From positions 3,782,001 through 3,846,000 of the forward strand of contig NZ_CP067396.1 of NCBI RefSeq assembly GCF_023617245.1: 64,000 bases of DNA, in the 5' to 3' direction. Position numbers and translations under genes: made by a program. The notes beneath the pieces were generated by a model, which ran no database searches, was not told the DNA's origin, and saw only the letters and a list, made by a program, of their open reading frames with translations. Numbering within the stretch: position 1 is the first letter of the stretch; every line of letters begins with the position of its first letter. This stretch comes from Lysobacter enzymogenes (GTDB lineage: Bacteria; Pseudomonadota; Gammaproteobacteria; Xanthomonadales; Xanthomonadaceae). This document shows, piece after piece, positions 46,860-55,099 of this stretch.

Positions 46860-47465
46860 TCAGCCGCCGCGCGCCAGCCACTTGCGCGCCAGCCGCCGCA
46901 TCGAGTCGTCGCTGTCCGGATCGGCCAGCACCGCGTCGATCTCGCGCCAGGCCAGCGCCAGCGATTCTTCGCCGACCACGAACGCTTCGCTGTCGCCCGC
47001 GCGCACCACATAGCGCAGGTCGTAATGCCAATGGCCGGGCACGTCGCCGCGCTCGGGAATCCAGTGGCGGTCGAGGTCGAACAGCTCCGGCTCCACGCTG
47101 AGGCCGGCGAGCCCGGATTCCTCTTCGGCTTCCTTCAGCGCGACCGCGGCCAGGTCGCGGTCGCCGTCGGCGTGGCCGCCGAGCTGCAGCCAGCGGCCGA
47201 GCTTGCGGTGGTGGGTCAGCAACACGCGCGCGCCGGCGCGGTCGACCAGCCACGCGCTGCCGGTGAAGTGGCCGGCCAGGCGCTCGCGCCGGAACGGGTC
47301 CGGCCATACGGCAGCGTCGTGCTGCAGCGCACCACGCGCTTCGTCGGTCTCGGCCAGCAGTTCCAGGAACGGCGCCGTATGTCCGGCTTCTTCCGGCCAG
47401 CGCCGGGCATAGTCGCTCAGTGTGGAACGAAGTTCGGCGATGGCGTCGGGGCGTTGCGCTGGCAT
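46860..47465 (-). CDS. Nudix hydrolase
   Basis: 201 aa. Nudix box region GGHADGDRDLAAVALKEAEEESGL: the KEAEEESG half is intact, while the first conserved Glu of Gx5E is Arg here, as in some relatives. N-terminal 90 residues are helical, HTAPFLELLAETDEARGAL. Cleaves nucleoside diphosphate-linked compounds; substrate unknown. Start ATG at 47465. The stretch to 47650 has no other gene. Confidence 0.87.
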   Translation of the reverse strand: MPAQRPDAIAELRSTLSDYARRWPEEAGHTAPFLELLAETDEARGALQHDAAVWPDPFRRERLAGHFTGSAWLVDRAGARVLLTHHRKLGRWLQLGGHADGDRDLAAVALKEAEEESGLAGLSVEPELFDLDRHWIPERGDVPGHWHYDLRYVVRAGDSEAFVVGEESLALAWREIDAVLADPDSDDSMRRLARKWLARGG

Positions 47466-47650
47466 GGAGAGGGGCTGGCGATTCAGGAACGGGGAGCCGG
47501 GATTATCGCCGCCGGGACCATGACCGTGTGCGCTTGCCGCTTATTTACACCCTGAGTTAAGGTGGCCCGCCGCCCCGCTCCGGGTGCGAGTCATCGTCGT
47601 CGCCAGAACGACGGGCACAGATCACTTCTTACGAGAGAGAGGGGAGTTCG

Positions 47651-49132
47651 ATGTCGAGAGGCCTGTTCATCACCAAGCCGGTGGCACCCGCCGGCCATGT
47701 GGACGCCGGCGAGCCCGTAGAGGGCAGCCTCCAGGGCGAGGCAACGCTGAAACGGTCTCTGACCGCGACCCAATTGGTGATGCTGGGCATCGGCGCGGTC
47801 ATCGGCGCCGGCATCTTCGTCCTCTCCGGCCACGCCGCGGCCGAGCACGCCGGCCCGGCGATCGTGCTGAGCTTCGTCGTCGCCGGCATCGCCTGCGCGC
47901 TGGCGGGCCTGTGCTACGCCGAGTTCTCGGCGATGCTGCCGGTGTCGGGCAGCGCCTACTCCTATTCTTATGCCACGCTCGGCGAGTTCGTCGCCTGGTT
48001 CATCGGCTGGAACCTGGTGCTGGAATACCTGTTCGCCGCGTCCACCGTCGCGGTGGGCTGGTCGGGCTACCTCAACAGCCTGCTGACGACTTTCGGCGTC
48101 GGCCTGCCGGCGTCGCTGTCGGCCGCGCCGCTCAACATGGTCGACGGCGCGTTCGTCTACACCGGCGGCCTGGTCAATCTGCCGGCGGTGGTCATCGTCG
48201 CCGCGCTCAGCGGCCTGTGCTACGTCGGCATCACCCAGTCGGCCTTCATCAACACGATCATCGTCGCGATCAAGGTCGTGGTGATCACCTTGTTCGTCGC
48301 TTTCGCCGCCAAGTACGTCAACCCGGACAACTGGGTGCCGTTCATTCCGGAAAGCCAGGGGCCCGGCAAGTACGGCATCGACGGCGTGATCCGCGGCGCC
48401 TCGGTGGTGTTCTTCGCCTACATCGGTTTCGACGCGGTCTCCACCGCCGCCGGCGAAGCCAAGAACCCGCAGCGCGACATGCCGATCGGCATCCTCGGCT
48501 CGCTGGTGATCTGCACCATCATCTACATCATCGTCTCCGGCGTGCTGACCGGCCTGCTGCCGTACCACATGCTGAGCACGCCCAAGCCGGTCGCGACCGC
48601 GCTGGAAGCCTATCCGGCGCTGGGCTGGCTGAAGCTGGTGGTCGAAATCGGCGCCATCGCCGGCCTCAGCTCGGTGATCCTGGTCATGCTGATGGGCCAG
48701 CCGCGCATCTTCTATTCGATGGCGAAAGACGGCCTGCTGCCGCAGTTCTTCGCCAAGGTGCATCCGAAGTTCCAGACCCCGTACGTGGGCACGATCATCG
48801 TCGGCGTGTTCGCCTGCATCCTGGCCGGCCTGTTCCCGATCAACCTGCTCGGCGAACTGGTGTCGATGGGCACCCTGCTGGCGTTCGCCACGGTCTGCGT
48901 CGGCGTGCTGATCCTGCGCAACACCCGCCCCGACCTGCCGCGTCCGTTCCGCGTGCCGCTGGCCGTCGTGGTCTGCCCGCTCGGCGCCGCCGCGTGTCTG
49001 TACCTGTTCTGGAAGCCGTTCTCCGAGCATTGGCACCTGATGACCGGCTGGACCGCGATCGGCATGCTGATCTACTTCGGCTACGGCTACCACAACAGCA
49101 AGCTGCGCAAGGCGGCGGGCGGCAAGGCCTGA
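47651..49132 (+). CDS. APC-superfamily amino acid permease, copy 1
   Basis: 493 aa, about twelve membrane segments. N-terminal signature GIGAVIGAGIFVLSGHAAAEHAGPAI (substrate-binding glycine loop), followed by YAEFSAMLPVSGSAYSYSYATLGE and VVFFAYIGFDAVSTAAGEAKNPQRDMP, typical of the CAT-type cationic/general amino-acid transporter group. Start at 47651 after GAGAGGGGAG. Has a paralogue immediately downstream (49381). Exact substrate unknown. Confidence 0.92.
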   Translation: MSRGLFITKPVAPAGHVDAGEPVEGSLQGEATLKRSLTATQLVMLGIGAVIGAGIFVLSGHAAAEHAGPAIVLSFVVAGIACALAGLCYAEFSAMLPVSGSAYSYSYATLGEFVAWFIGWNLVLEYLFAASTVAVGWSGYLNSLLTTFGVGLPASLSAAPLNMVDGAFVYTGGLVNLPAVVIVAALSGLCYVGITQSAFINTIIVAIKVVVITLFVAFAAKYVNPDNWVPFIPESQGPGKYGIDGVIRGASVVFFAYIGFDAVSTAAGEAKNPQRDMPIGILGSLVICTIIYIIVSGVLTGLLPYHMLSTPKPVATALEAYPALGWLKLVVEIGAIAGLSSVILVMLMGQPRIFYSMAKDGLLPQFFAKVHPKFQTPYVGTIIVGVFACILAGLFPINLLGELVSMGTLLAFATVCVGVLILRNTRPDLPRPFRVPLAVVVCPLGAAACLYLFWKPFSEHWHLMTGWTAIGMLIYFGYGYHNSKLRKAAGGKA

Positions 49133-49153
49133 ACCCGGCGCTTTCATGATTCG

Positions 49154-49184
49154 AGGCCGGCGGGATATCCCGCCGGCCTTTTTC
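49154..49184 (+). terminator. Rho-independent terminator
   Basis: Perfect 11-bp stem AGGCCGGCGGG / CCCGCCGGCCT, loop ATAT, followed by TTTTTCC. Twenty-two nt after the first permease stop, so the second permease has its own promoter. Confidence 0.93.
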
Positions 49185-49249
49185 CTTTTACAGCGGCACG
49201 TTTCCATCGCGTCCGGCTTCATCTCAGACAGGCCTCGCCCGAAGCCGTC

Positions 49250-49326
49250 ATTCCCGCGAAAGCGGGAATCCAGAGACTTCAGAGTCTTGCATCGGTGAAG
49301 CCCTGGATTCCCGCTTTCGCGGGAAT
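49250..49326. repeat. Family B inverted pair, variant arms
   Basis: ATTCCCGCGAAAGCGGGAAT (49250-49269) and its mirror ATTCCCGCTTTCGCGGGAAT (49307-49326). Compared with copies elsewhere, both sides changed together (CCGG...CCGG to CCCG...CGGG). Located between the two permease genes. Confidence 0.85.
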
Positions 49327-49380
49327 GACGGATCGGACAGACGCAGCGCGCGGACAGACGCAACACCAGGACGAACCACC

Positions 49381-50811
49381 ATGCTGGAACAACTCCGGGC
49401 GACCAAACACCCGCACGCCGCCCACACCGAGGCCGAAGGGCTGAGCCTGCACCGCACCCTCGGCCCCTGGGGCCTGACCGCGCTGGGCATCGGCGCGGTG
49501 ATCGGCGGCGGCATCTTCGTGATCACCGGCAAGGCCGCGGCCGAGCACGCGGGGCCGGCGATCATGCTGTCGTTCGTGCTCGCGGCGATCTGCTGCACCT
49601 TCTGCGCGCTGGCCTACGCCGAATTCGCGGCGATGGTGCCGGTCTCCGGCAGCGCCTACACCTACACCTACGCCACCCTCGGCGAACTGGCCGCGTGGTT
49701 CATCGGCTGGATGCTGATATTGGAATACGGCGTATCGGCCTCGGCGGTGGCGGTCAGTTGGACCGGCTACTTCCTCAGTCTGTTGCAACACTTCGACATA
49801 ACGCTGCCCGCGGCGCTGGTGCAGGCGCCGCTGGACGCCAAGCTGCGCCCGACCGGCGCCATCGCCAACCTGCCGGCGGCGGCGATCGTGCTGTTGCTGA
49901 CCTGGCTGTGCTACGTCGGCATCCGCAAGTCCTCGGCCATGAACATGGCGATGGTGGTGCTCAAGTCGGGCTTGATCGTGCTGGTGATCGCGGTCGGCTG
50001 GAAGTACGTGAACCCGGACCTGTGGCAGCCGTTCATCCCCGAATCGCAGGGCCACGGCAAGTACGGCTGGGAAGGCGTGCTGCGCGGCGCCTCGATGGTG
50101 TTCTTCGCCTACATCGGCTTCGAGGCGGTGTCGGTGGCGGCGCAGGAATCGCACAAGCCGCAGAAGGACATGCCGATCGGCATGATGGCCTCGCTGGCGA
50201 TCTGCACCGTGCTGTACATCGGTATGGCCGCGGTGATGACGGGCCTGGCGCCGTACTACACCCTGGGCACCGACGAGCCGGTGGTGACCGCGATCGCCGC
50301 GCATCCGGCGCTGAACTGGCTGCGCATCGTGGTCGAGGTCGGCGCCCTGGTCGGGCTGTCGTCGGTGGTGCTGGTGATGATCATCGGCCAGCCGCGCATC
50401 TTCATGATCATGGCCCGCGACGGCCTGCTGCCGCCGGTGTTCACCAAGATCCATCCCAAGTACCGCACCCCGCACATCAACACCGTGATCACCGGCATCG
50501 GTATCGCTCTGCTGGCGGCGCTGTTCCCGCTCGACATCCTCGGCGACATGACCTCGATGGGCACCCTGATCGCGTTCGCCTCGGTCTGCCTGGGCGTGCT
50601 GATCCTGCGCCGCACCCAGCCCGACCTGCCGCGGCCGTTCCGGATTCCGTTCGCGTGGCCGATCTGCATCAGCGGCATCCTCAGCTGCCTGGTGCTGCTG
50701 TCAACGATGAGCGCGCACAACTGGATGCTGATGGCGGTGTGGACCGGGATAGGTTTCGCGATCTATTTCGCCTACGGTTTCCGCCACAGCTTCCTGCGCA
50801 AGTCGCGCTGA
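49381..50811 (+). CDS. APC-superfamily amino acid permease, copy 2
   Basis: 476 aa, a close paralogue of copy 1 (GIGAVIGGGIFVITGKAAAEHAGPAI; YAEFAAMVPVSGSAYTYTYATLGE; VFFAYIGFEAVSVAAQESHKPQKDMP). About twelve membrane segments. Tandem duplication: the pair shares long identical stretches. Regulation probably separate, since a terminator lies between them. Substrate unknown. Confidence 0.92.
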   Translation: MLEQLRATKHPHAAHTEAEGLSLHRTLGPWGLTALGIGAVIGGGIFVITGKAAAEHAGPAIMLSFVLAAICCTFCALAYAEFAAMVPVSGSAYTYTYATLGELAAWFIGWMLILEYGVSASAVAVSWTGYFLSLLQHFDITLPAALVQAPLDAKLRPTGAIANLPAAAIVLLLTWLCYVGIRKSSAMNMAMVVLKSGLIVLVIAVGWKYVNPDLWQPFIPESQGHGKYGWEGVLRGASMVFFAYIGFEAVSVAAQESHKPQKDMPIGMMASLAICTVLYIGMAAVMTGLAPYYTLGTDEPVVTAIAAHPALNWLRIVVEVGALVGLSSVVLVMIIGQPRIFMIMARDGLLPPVFTKIHPKYRTPHINTVITGIGIALLAALFPLDILGDMTSMGTLIAFASVCLGVLILRRTQPDLPRPFRIPFAWPICISGILSCLVLLSTMSAHNWMLMAVWTGIGFAIYFAYGFRHSFLRKSR

Positions 50812-50828
50812 TTGCGGACGCCCCCACG

Positions 50829-50868
50829 AGGCCGGCCCCGGGACTCCCAGGGCCGGCCTTTGGTTTTT
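50829..50868 (+). terminator. Rho-independent terminator
   Basis: Stem AGGCCGGCCC / GGGCCGGCCT with a GGGACTCCCA-type loop, followed by TTGGTTTTT. Seventeen nt after the second permease stop. Confidence 0.85.
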
Positions 50869-50877
50869 GTAGGGCGG

Positions 50878-50970
50878 CTCTTGTGGGAGGGCCTTCAGGC
50901 CCGACGCTGTCCGGCGGGATCGCCGCGACCTGAGACAAAAGCATCGGGCCTGAAGGCCCTCCCACAAGAG
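50878..50970. repeat. Family A palindromic repeat pair
   Basis: Left arm (50878-50910) GTGGGAGGGCCTTCAGGCC and right arm (50936-50970) its reverse complement, inner hairpin GGCCTTCAGGCC. Between the permease terminator and the mtn palindrome. Confidence 0.85.
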
Positions 50971-50980
50971 CAGGCCTGCC

Positions 50981-51001
50981 GCCATAACGCTGCGTTATGG
51001 C
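50981..51001. promoter_or_regulatory. Perfect 21-bp palindrome upstream of mtnB
   Basis: GCCATAACGC-T-GCGTTATGGC: two 10-nt arms around one base, no mismatch, ending 43 nt upstream of the mtnB start. This is the size and symmetry of a dimeric repressor operator. The regulator is unknown; a repressor sensing methionine-cycle metabolites is a reasonable guess. Confidence 0.55.
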
Positions 51002-51044
51002 AAAAACGAGGCAACCGCCACATCCGGGCGCTAAACTGGCGGGC

Positions 51045-51683
51045 ATGAACAGCCCCCTGCCCTACGATCCGCAGCGCCTGGCGCATTGCGCCGGCGAGAT
51101 CATCGTCAATGTGCGCGAGCTGGCCCAGCGCGGCTGGACCCCGGCCACCAGCAGCAACTTCTCGCGCCGCATCGACGGCCAGCACGTGGCCATCACCGTC
51201 TCCGGCCGCGACAAGGGCCGGCTGACCGAAGACGACATCATGGTCGTCGACCTCGACGGCGCCCCGGTCGCCACCAGCCACCGCCCGTCCGCCGAGACCC
51301 TGCTGCACACCCAGCTGTACAAGCGCTACCCCGAGATCGGCTGCGTCCTGCACACCCATTCGCAGACCCAGACCGTGGCCTCTCGCCTGTACGCCGGCCA
51401 GGGCCACGTGCACCTGGAAGGCTACGAGCTGCTCAAGGCCTTCGCCGGCACCACCACCCACGACACCGAGCTGGACCTGCCGGTCTATCCCAACACTCAG
51501 GACATGCCGACCCTGGCCGCCCAGGTCGACGCGACCCTGGACCAGCAGACCCTGTGGGGCTACCTGATCGACGGCCACGGCCTGTACGCCTGGGGCCGCG
51601 ACATGGGCGAGGCCCGGCGACACCTGGAGGCGTTCGAATTCCTGCTGGGCTGCGAACTCGAACTGAGGAGGCTGCGCCGATGA
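51045..51683 (+). CDS. mtnB: Methylthioribulose-1-phosphate dehydratase
   Basis: 212-aa class II aldolase-fold enzyme of methionine salvage. Zinc site seen as GCVLHTHSQTQ and a second His near DGHGLYAWG; catalytic region TPATSSNFSRRIDGQHVAITVSGRDKGRL. It dehydrates 5-methylthioribulose-1-phosphate. Start at 51045; length normal (about 205-215 aa). Its stop overlaps mtnD by 4 nt (ATGA). Confidence 0.95.
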   Translation: MNSPLPYDPQRLAHCAGEIIVNVRELAQRGWTPATSSNFSRRIDGQHVAITVSGRDKGRLTEDDIMVVDLDGAPVATSHRPSAETLLHTQLYKRYPEIGCVLHTHSQTQTVASRLYAGQGHVHLEGYELLKAFAGTTTHDTELDLPVYPNTQDMPTLAAQVDATLDQQTLWGYLIDGHGLYAWGRDMGEARRHLEAFEFLLGCELELRRLRR

Positions 51684-52237
51684 GCCGCTTGCGTATTTTC
51701 CGCGAAGACCAGCCCGACGCGCCGAAGCTGAGCACCAGCGACCAGGCCGAGATCGCGCGCGAACTGGCCAAGATCGGCGTCGGCTTCGAGCAGTGGCAGG
51801 CGTCCAAGCCGGTCAAGCCGGGCGACACGCCGGAGACGATCATGGACGCCTATCGCGCCGACATCGACCGCATCACTGTCGAGCGCGGGTTCAAGACCGT
51901 CGACGTGGTCAGCATCGCCCCGGACAACCCGCAGCGCGAGACCATGCGCGGCAAGTTCCTCGACGAGCACTACCACAAGGAAGACGAAGTGCGTTTCTTC
52001 GTCGCCGGCTCGGGCCTGTTCACCCTGCACGTCGAACCGAATGTGTACGAGATCAAGTGCGAACAGGGCGACCTGATCTCGGTGCCCGACAGCACCCTGC
52101 ACTGGTTCGACATGGGCCCGGAGCCCAGCTTCGTCGCGATCCGCTTCTTCACCGAGCCGGACGGCTGGGTCGGCTACTTCACCGGCACCGATCTCGCGCA
52201 GCAGTTTCCGCGCTACGAGAAAGGCCAGGCGGGCTGA
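51680..52237 (+). CDS. mtnD: Acireductone dioxygenase (ARD)
   Basis: 185-aa cupin that oxidises 1,2-dihydroxy-3-keto-5-methylthiopentene in methionine salvage; with Fe it makes the keto-acid, with Ni an off-pathway product. Metal ligands HYHKEDEVRFFVAG (HxHxxxE) and the late His in STLHWFDMG. Start overlaps mtnB by 4 nt. Confidence 0.95.
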   Translation: MSRLRIFREDQPDAPKLSTSDQAEIARELAKIGVGFEQWQASKPVKPGDTPETIMDAYRADIDRITVERGFKTVDVVSIAPDNPQRETMRGKFLDEHYHKEDEVRFFVAGSGLFTLHVEPNVYEIKCEQGDLISVPDSTLHWFDMGPEPSFVAIRFFTEPDGWVGYFTGTDLAQQFPRYEKGQAG

Positions 52238-52248
52238 AAGCGAGACGC

Positions 52249-52346
52249 GAGCGTAGAGGAGTGAGGAGCGAGCGAAAGCCGCTCCGCTCCGGTTCGCTCC
52301 CGCGCTTCGCCCGCCGCTTCCGCTCACTCCTCACTCCTCTACGCTC
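52249..52346. repeat. Large inverted repeat between mtnD and mtnC
   Basis: Two 26-nt arms (52249-52274 and 52321-52346), GAGCGTAGAGGAGTGAGGAG..., identical when inverted except one base that would be a G-U pair in RNA. The 46-nt loop is CG-rich. It begins 11 nt after the mtnD stop and ends 12 nt before the mtnC ATG; the mtnC message has no clear ribosome binding site after it. Confidence 0.8.
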
Positions 52347-52358
52347 ACTTCTCGCCCC

Positions 52359-53054
52359 ATGCCCATCCGCGCCATCCTCACCGACATCGAAGGCACCACC
52401 AGCAGCATCTCCTTCGTCAAGGACGTGCTGTTCCCTTACGCGCGCCGCGCCCTGCCGGGCTTCGTCGCCGCGCGCGGGCGCGAGCCGAACGTGCGCAAGT
52501 GGCTGGACGCGGTGGCGATGGAACACGGCGGCGTGTGCCAGGATTCGGTCGTCGTCGAGGTGCTGCAGGGCTGGATCGACGAAGACCGCAAGCACACCGC
52601 GCTCAAGGCCCTGCAAGGCATGATCTGGGCCGACGGCTACAAGAGCGCGGACTTCACCTCGCACATGTACCCCGACGCCGCGCCGGCGCTGCGCCAGTGG
52701 AAGGACGCCGGCCTGCGCCTGTACGTCTATTCCTCCGGCAGCGTGCCCGCGCAGCGCCTGCTGTTCGGCCACAGCGACGCCGGCGACCTGACCGAGCTGT
52801 TCTCCGGCTTCTTCGACACCGAAGTCGGCGGCAAGCGCGAGGCGGCGAGCTACGAGCGCATCCGCGAGAGCATCGGCCTGGCGGGCGACGAGATCCTGTT
52901 CCTGTCCGACGTGGTCGAAGAACTCGACGCCGCGCGCGAGGCCGGCCTGGAGACCGTGCTGATCGACCGCCGCGAAGACTACCCGCAACCGCGCGAAGGC
53001 GACGCCACCCACGACCACCCGCGCGCGACCTCGTTCGACCAGATCGAGCTCTGA
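52359..53054 (+). CDS. mtnC: Enolase-phosphatase E1 (methionine salvage)
   Basis: 231-aa HAD-superfamily enzyme that enolises then dephosphorylates 2,3-diketo-5-methylthiopentyl-1-phosphate, giving the substrate for MtnD. HAD motif I ILTDIEGTTSSISF (Asp nucleophile), motif II YVYSSGS, motif III LFLSDVVEELDAAREAG. Start ATG at 52359, 121 nt after mtnD, across the inverted repeat. No mtnA or mtnK is in the window. Confidence 0.95.
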   Translation: MPIRAILTDIEGTTSSISFVKDVLFPYARRALPGFVAARGREPNVRKWLDAVAMEHGGVCQDSVVVEVLQGWIDEDRKHTALKALQGMIWADGYKSADFTSHMYPDAAPALRQWKDAGLRLYVYSSGSVPAQRLLFGHSDAGDLTELFSGFFDTEVGGKREAASYERIRESIGLAGDEILFLSDVVEELDAAREAGLETVLIDRREDYPQPREGDATHDHPRATSFDQIEL

Positions 53055-53073
53055 CGCGCCGGCGCATGGGCTG

Positions 53074-53271
53074 CCTGTAGGAGCGGCGCGAGCCGCGACT
53101 GCGAAAACACAACTACGCCGCTGCTGCCATCGCGCGAGAAACCTGCGACCTGCGGTTGCCGGGCCCTGCGCAGGCCACCGCCGACTTCGTCGCAAATGCA
53201 GTGTCGCGGTCGCGGCTCGCGCCGCTCCTACAGGTAGCCCATGTAGGAGCGGCGCGAGCCGCGACTGCGAA
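53074..53271. repeat. Family C repeat copies
   Basis: Arms at about 53074-53102 (CTGTAGGAGCGGCGCGAGCC), 53206-53233 (inverted) and 53241-53271 (direct). They fill much of the 311-nt gap after mtnC, which has no gene. Confidence 0.78.
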
Positions 53272-53365
53272 AAGGCAACCACGCCGTCACTGCCATCGCG
53301 TGCGAGACCCGCAACGCTCGGTCATCGGGCGCTGAGCCAAACACCGCCGATCAAGCCACGCGGAT

Positions 53366-53578
53366 CTACAGCAGGCGACTCAAATTGCGGACCCGCACTT
53401 CATCGCGCTCCACGCCGTGCGCGTGCGCGGCCTGGCGACGGATGCGGTCCAGCAGTTCGGCCGGGTCGAAGTGTCCGGGTTCGTCCGGCGCATAGTCCAG
53501 CGTGGCCTGGCCCCAGACGATGAAACGCCCGCCGACCAGGATTTCGTAGTCGGCGAAGTAGCAGTAGTGCGTGTCCAT
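53366..53578 (-). CDS. Small protein of unknown function
   Basis: 70 aa. MDTHYCYFADYEILVGGRFIVWGQATLDYAPDEPGHFD begins with an aromatic- and Cys-containing strand, then a helical DPAELLDRIRRQAAHAHG and a tail. No signal peptide. Just downstream of the dehydroquinase-like gene (12 nt), same strand, so probably co-transcribed. Not recognised. Confidence 0.6.
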   Translation of the reverse strand: MDTHYCYFADYEILVGGRFIVWGQATLDYAPDEPGHFDPAELLDRIRRQAAHAHGVERDEVRVRNLSRLL

Positions 53579-53590
53579 GGCCGTGCCGGC

Positions 53591-54043
53591 TCAGGTGCCG
53601 ACGTGGATGTCGTTGCCGCTTTCGGCGCAGCCCAGGTGCTCCAGCGCGATCGACAGCGCCAGGGTGTAGCTCTGCGCCGAATAGCCGTGGACCAGGCGCA
53701 GGCGACGGCCGCAGCCGGGCGCCAGGCTCGGCTCCAGCGCGTTGGTGTCGTCGTCGTGGACTTCGATGTACGGCACCGTCAGCTGTTCCAGCGCGCCGCG
53801 CAGTTCCGCGCTGGCCGGCAGGCAGGCGCCCGGGTCGAGCAACAGCAGCTCGGCGTTGGCCGCGCGCATGTTGCGCAGGCATTCGACCAGTTCGCTCTCG
53901 CTGCGACAGCTGCGCAGCGCCAGCGCCTTGCCGGCGCCGGCGGCGCGCTCGACCAGGGTCGCGCGCACTTCGCCGGCCAGCGGCGGGACCATCGAATCGA
54001 CGGCGGCATCGGTGTGGGGGCCGCGCAGGATCAGGATCGACAC
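53591..54043 (-). CDS. Degenerate type II 3-dehydroquinate dehydratase-like protein
   Basis: 150 aa, the usual length of the AroQ family (GTG start at 54043; ATG at 54085 gives 14 more residues). Family frame is clear: SILILRGPHTD in place of GPNLN, CRSESELVECLRNMRAANAELLLLDPGA (NPGA), TVPYIEVHDDDT (PxIEVH) and a C-terminal HGYSAQSYTLALSIALEHLG. But the catalytic set is altered: Asn of NPGA is Asp, the Tyr-bearing loop after GPN is absent, and the RExFRH stretch is lost; only His of IEVH remains. Probably inactive as a dehydroquinase; role unknown. Likely co-transcribed with the 70-aa gene 12 nt downstream. Confidence 0.7.
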   Translation of the reverse strand: MSILILRGPHTDAAVDSMVPPLAGEVRATLVERAAGAGKALALRSCRSESELVECLRNMRAANAELLLLDPGACLPASAELRGALEQLTVPYIEVHDDDTNALEPSLAPGCGRRLRLVHGYSAQSYTLALSIALEHLGCAESGNDIHVGT

Positions 54044-54226
54044 GTTCGGACTCGCTGCGCACGCGGGACGGTGCGCCGTGGCCATCACTGTAGGAACGCG
54101 CGGCATAAAGGCGCTATGCGGCGCGGCCGGCGGGCGCGTAAAGCGCGCGTCAATTCTCGTTGCGGGGGCGGCGTATGGAGCGGCGGTCGGTGTCGTGTGG
54201 CGATCATTTCAGGCTGCCGCGGACTC

Positions 54227-54465
54227 GAATTCAAACTTGAATTCAAACGCGGACTCGGACTCGGACACAGACTCGGGCACGGACACGCATGCGCATGTGG
54301 ATACGGACAACGTCCCGCACTTCGGCTACGACGCCCTCCCCCTCGTCATTCCGGCGAAAGCCGGAATCCATTTTGCTCTTGCCCAGCACCGCCAGCGGAC
54401 AAGCGCATCGCTTGCGAGAATCGAACCAGCGCAACAGCAAAACGGATTCCGGCTTTCGCCGGAAT
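54227..54465. repeat. Short palindrome and family B inverted pair
   Basis: GAATTCAAACTTGAATTC (54227-54244), a short GACTCG/GACACG run, then family B hairpins ATTCCGGCGAAAGCCGGAAT (54348-54367) and the mirror ATTCCGGCTTTCGCCGGAAT (54446-54465). They lie in a 462-nt gap with no credible gene. Confidence 0.75.
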
Positions 54466-54505
54466 GACGGAGCATGGAGATCGGGCATTCGGCCGACCGC
54501 CTCGT

Positions 54506-55099
54506 TCAACCGTGGATCTTCTCGCCCCGCCCCAACATCTCCACCAGCTTCGCGATCCGCGCCGCGCGCGTTTCGGCCTTCTTCGCTGTGTGCACCCGCC
54601 ACAACACGGCGTAGCGGTTGCCCGCGTCCAGTCCTTCGAAGAACTCGCGCGCCTTCGGCGACTTCGCCAGCGCCGCGGCCAGGTCCTGCGGCACCTCGAT
54701 CTTGCTCGACGACGCGTACGCCGCGGCCCAGCGCCCGTCGGCGCGGGCGGCGTCGATCTCGCGTTGCCCGCCCGGCCGCATGCGTCCCTGCGCGATCAGC
54801 GCCTCGCACTTGCCGATGTTGATCTGCGACCACAGGCTGCGCGGCCGCCGCGGCACGAAGCGCTGCAGGAAATAGACCTCGTCCAGGCTGCGCTTCTGTC
54901 CGTCGATCCAGCCGTGGCACAGCGCCACGTCCAGCGCCTGCGCGTAGTCGACGGTGACCGCGCCCTTGCCCTTCTTGGCGATCTTCAGCCACAAGCCGCG
55001 CTTGGCCGGCGGCGTTTCCAGCCAGCGCTCGAACGCGGCCGCGTCGTCGAACGCGATCACCGGCAGGTCGTCGGCCGGCCCGGTCGGCTTGGCGCTCAT
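54506..55099 (-). CDS. YdeI/OmpD-associated-like protein
   Basis: 197 aa. Family features: DDAAAFERWLETPPAKRGLWLKIAKKGKGAVTVDYAQALDVALCHGWIDGQKRSLDEVYFLQRFVPRRPRSLWSQINIGKCEALI, matching YdeI-type small stress or OmpD-associated proteins. C-terminal helical AARADGRWAAAYASSSKIEVP...FFEGLDAGNRYAVLWRVHTAKKAETRAARIAKLVEMLGRGEKIHG. Soluble. Start at 55099 by 4-nt overlap with the phosphoesterase gene. Confidence 0.82.
   Translation of the reverse strand: MSAKPTGPADDLPVIAFDDAAAFERWLETPPAKRGLWLKIAKKGKGAVTVDYAQALDVALCHGWIDGQKRSLDEVYFLQRFVPRRPRSLWSQINIGKCEALIAQGRMRPGGQREIDAARADGRWAAAYASSSKIEVPQDLAAALAKSPKAREFFEGLDAGNRYAVLWRVHTAKKAETRAARIAKLVEMLGRGEKIHG

Noticed and set aside
50812..51044. SAM riboswitch upstream of mtnB
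   Set aside because: No SAM-I/II-like conserved cores seen; the region is a terminator, a family A repeat and a simple palindrome.
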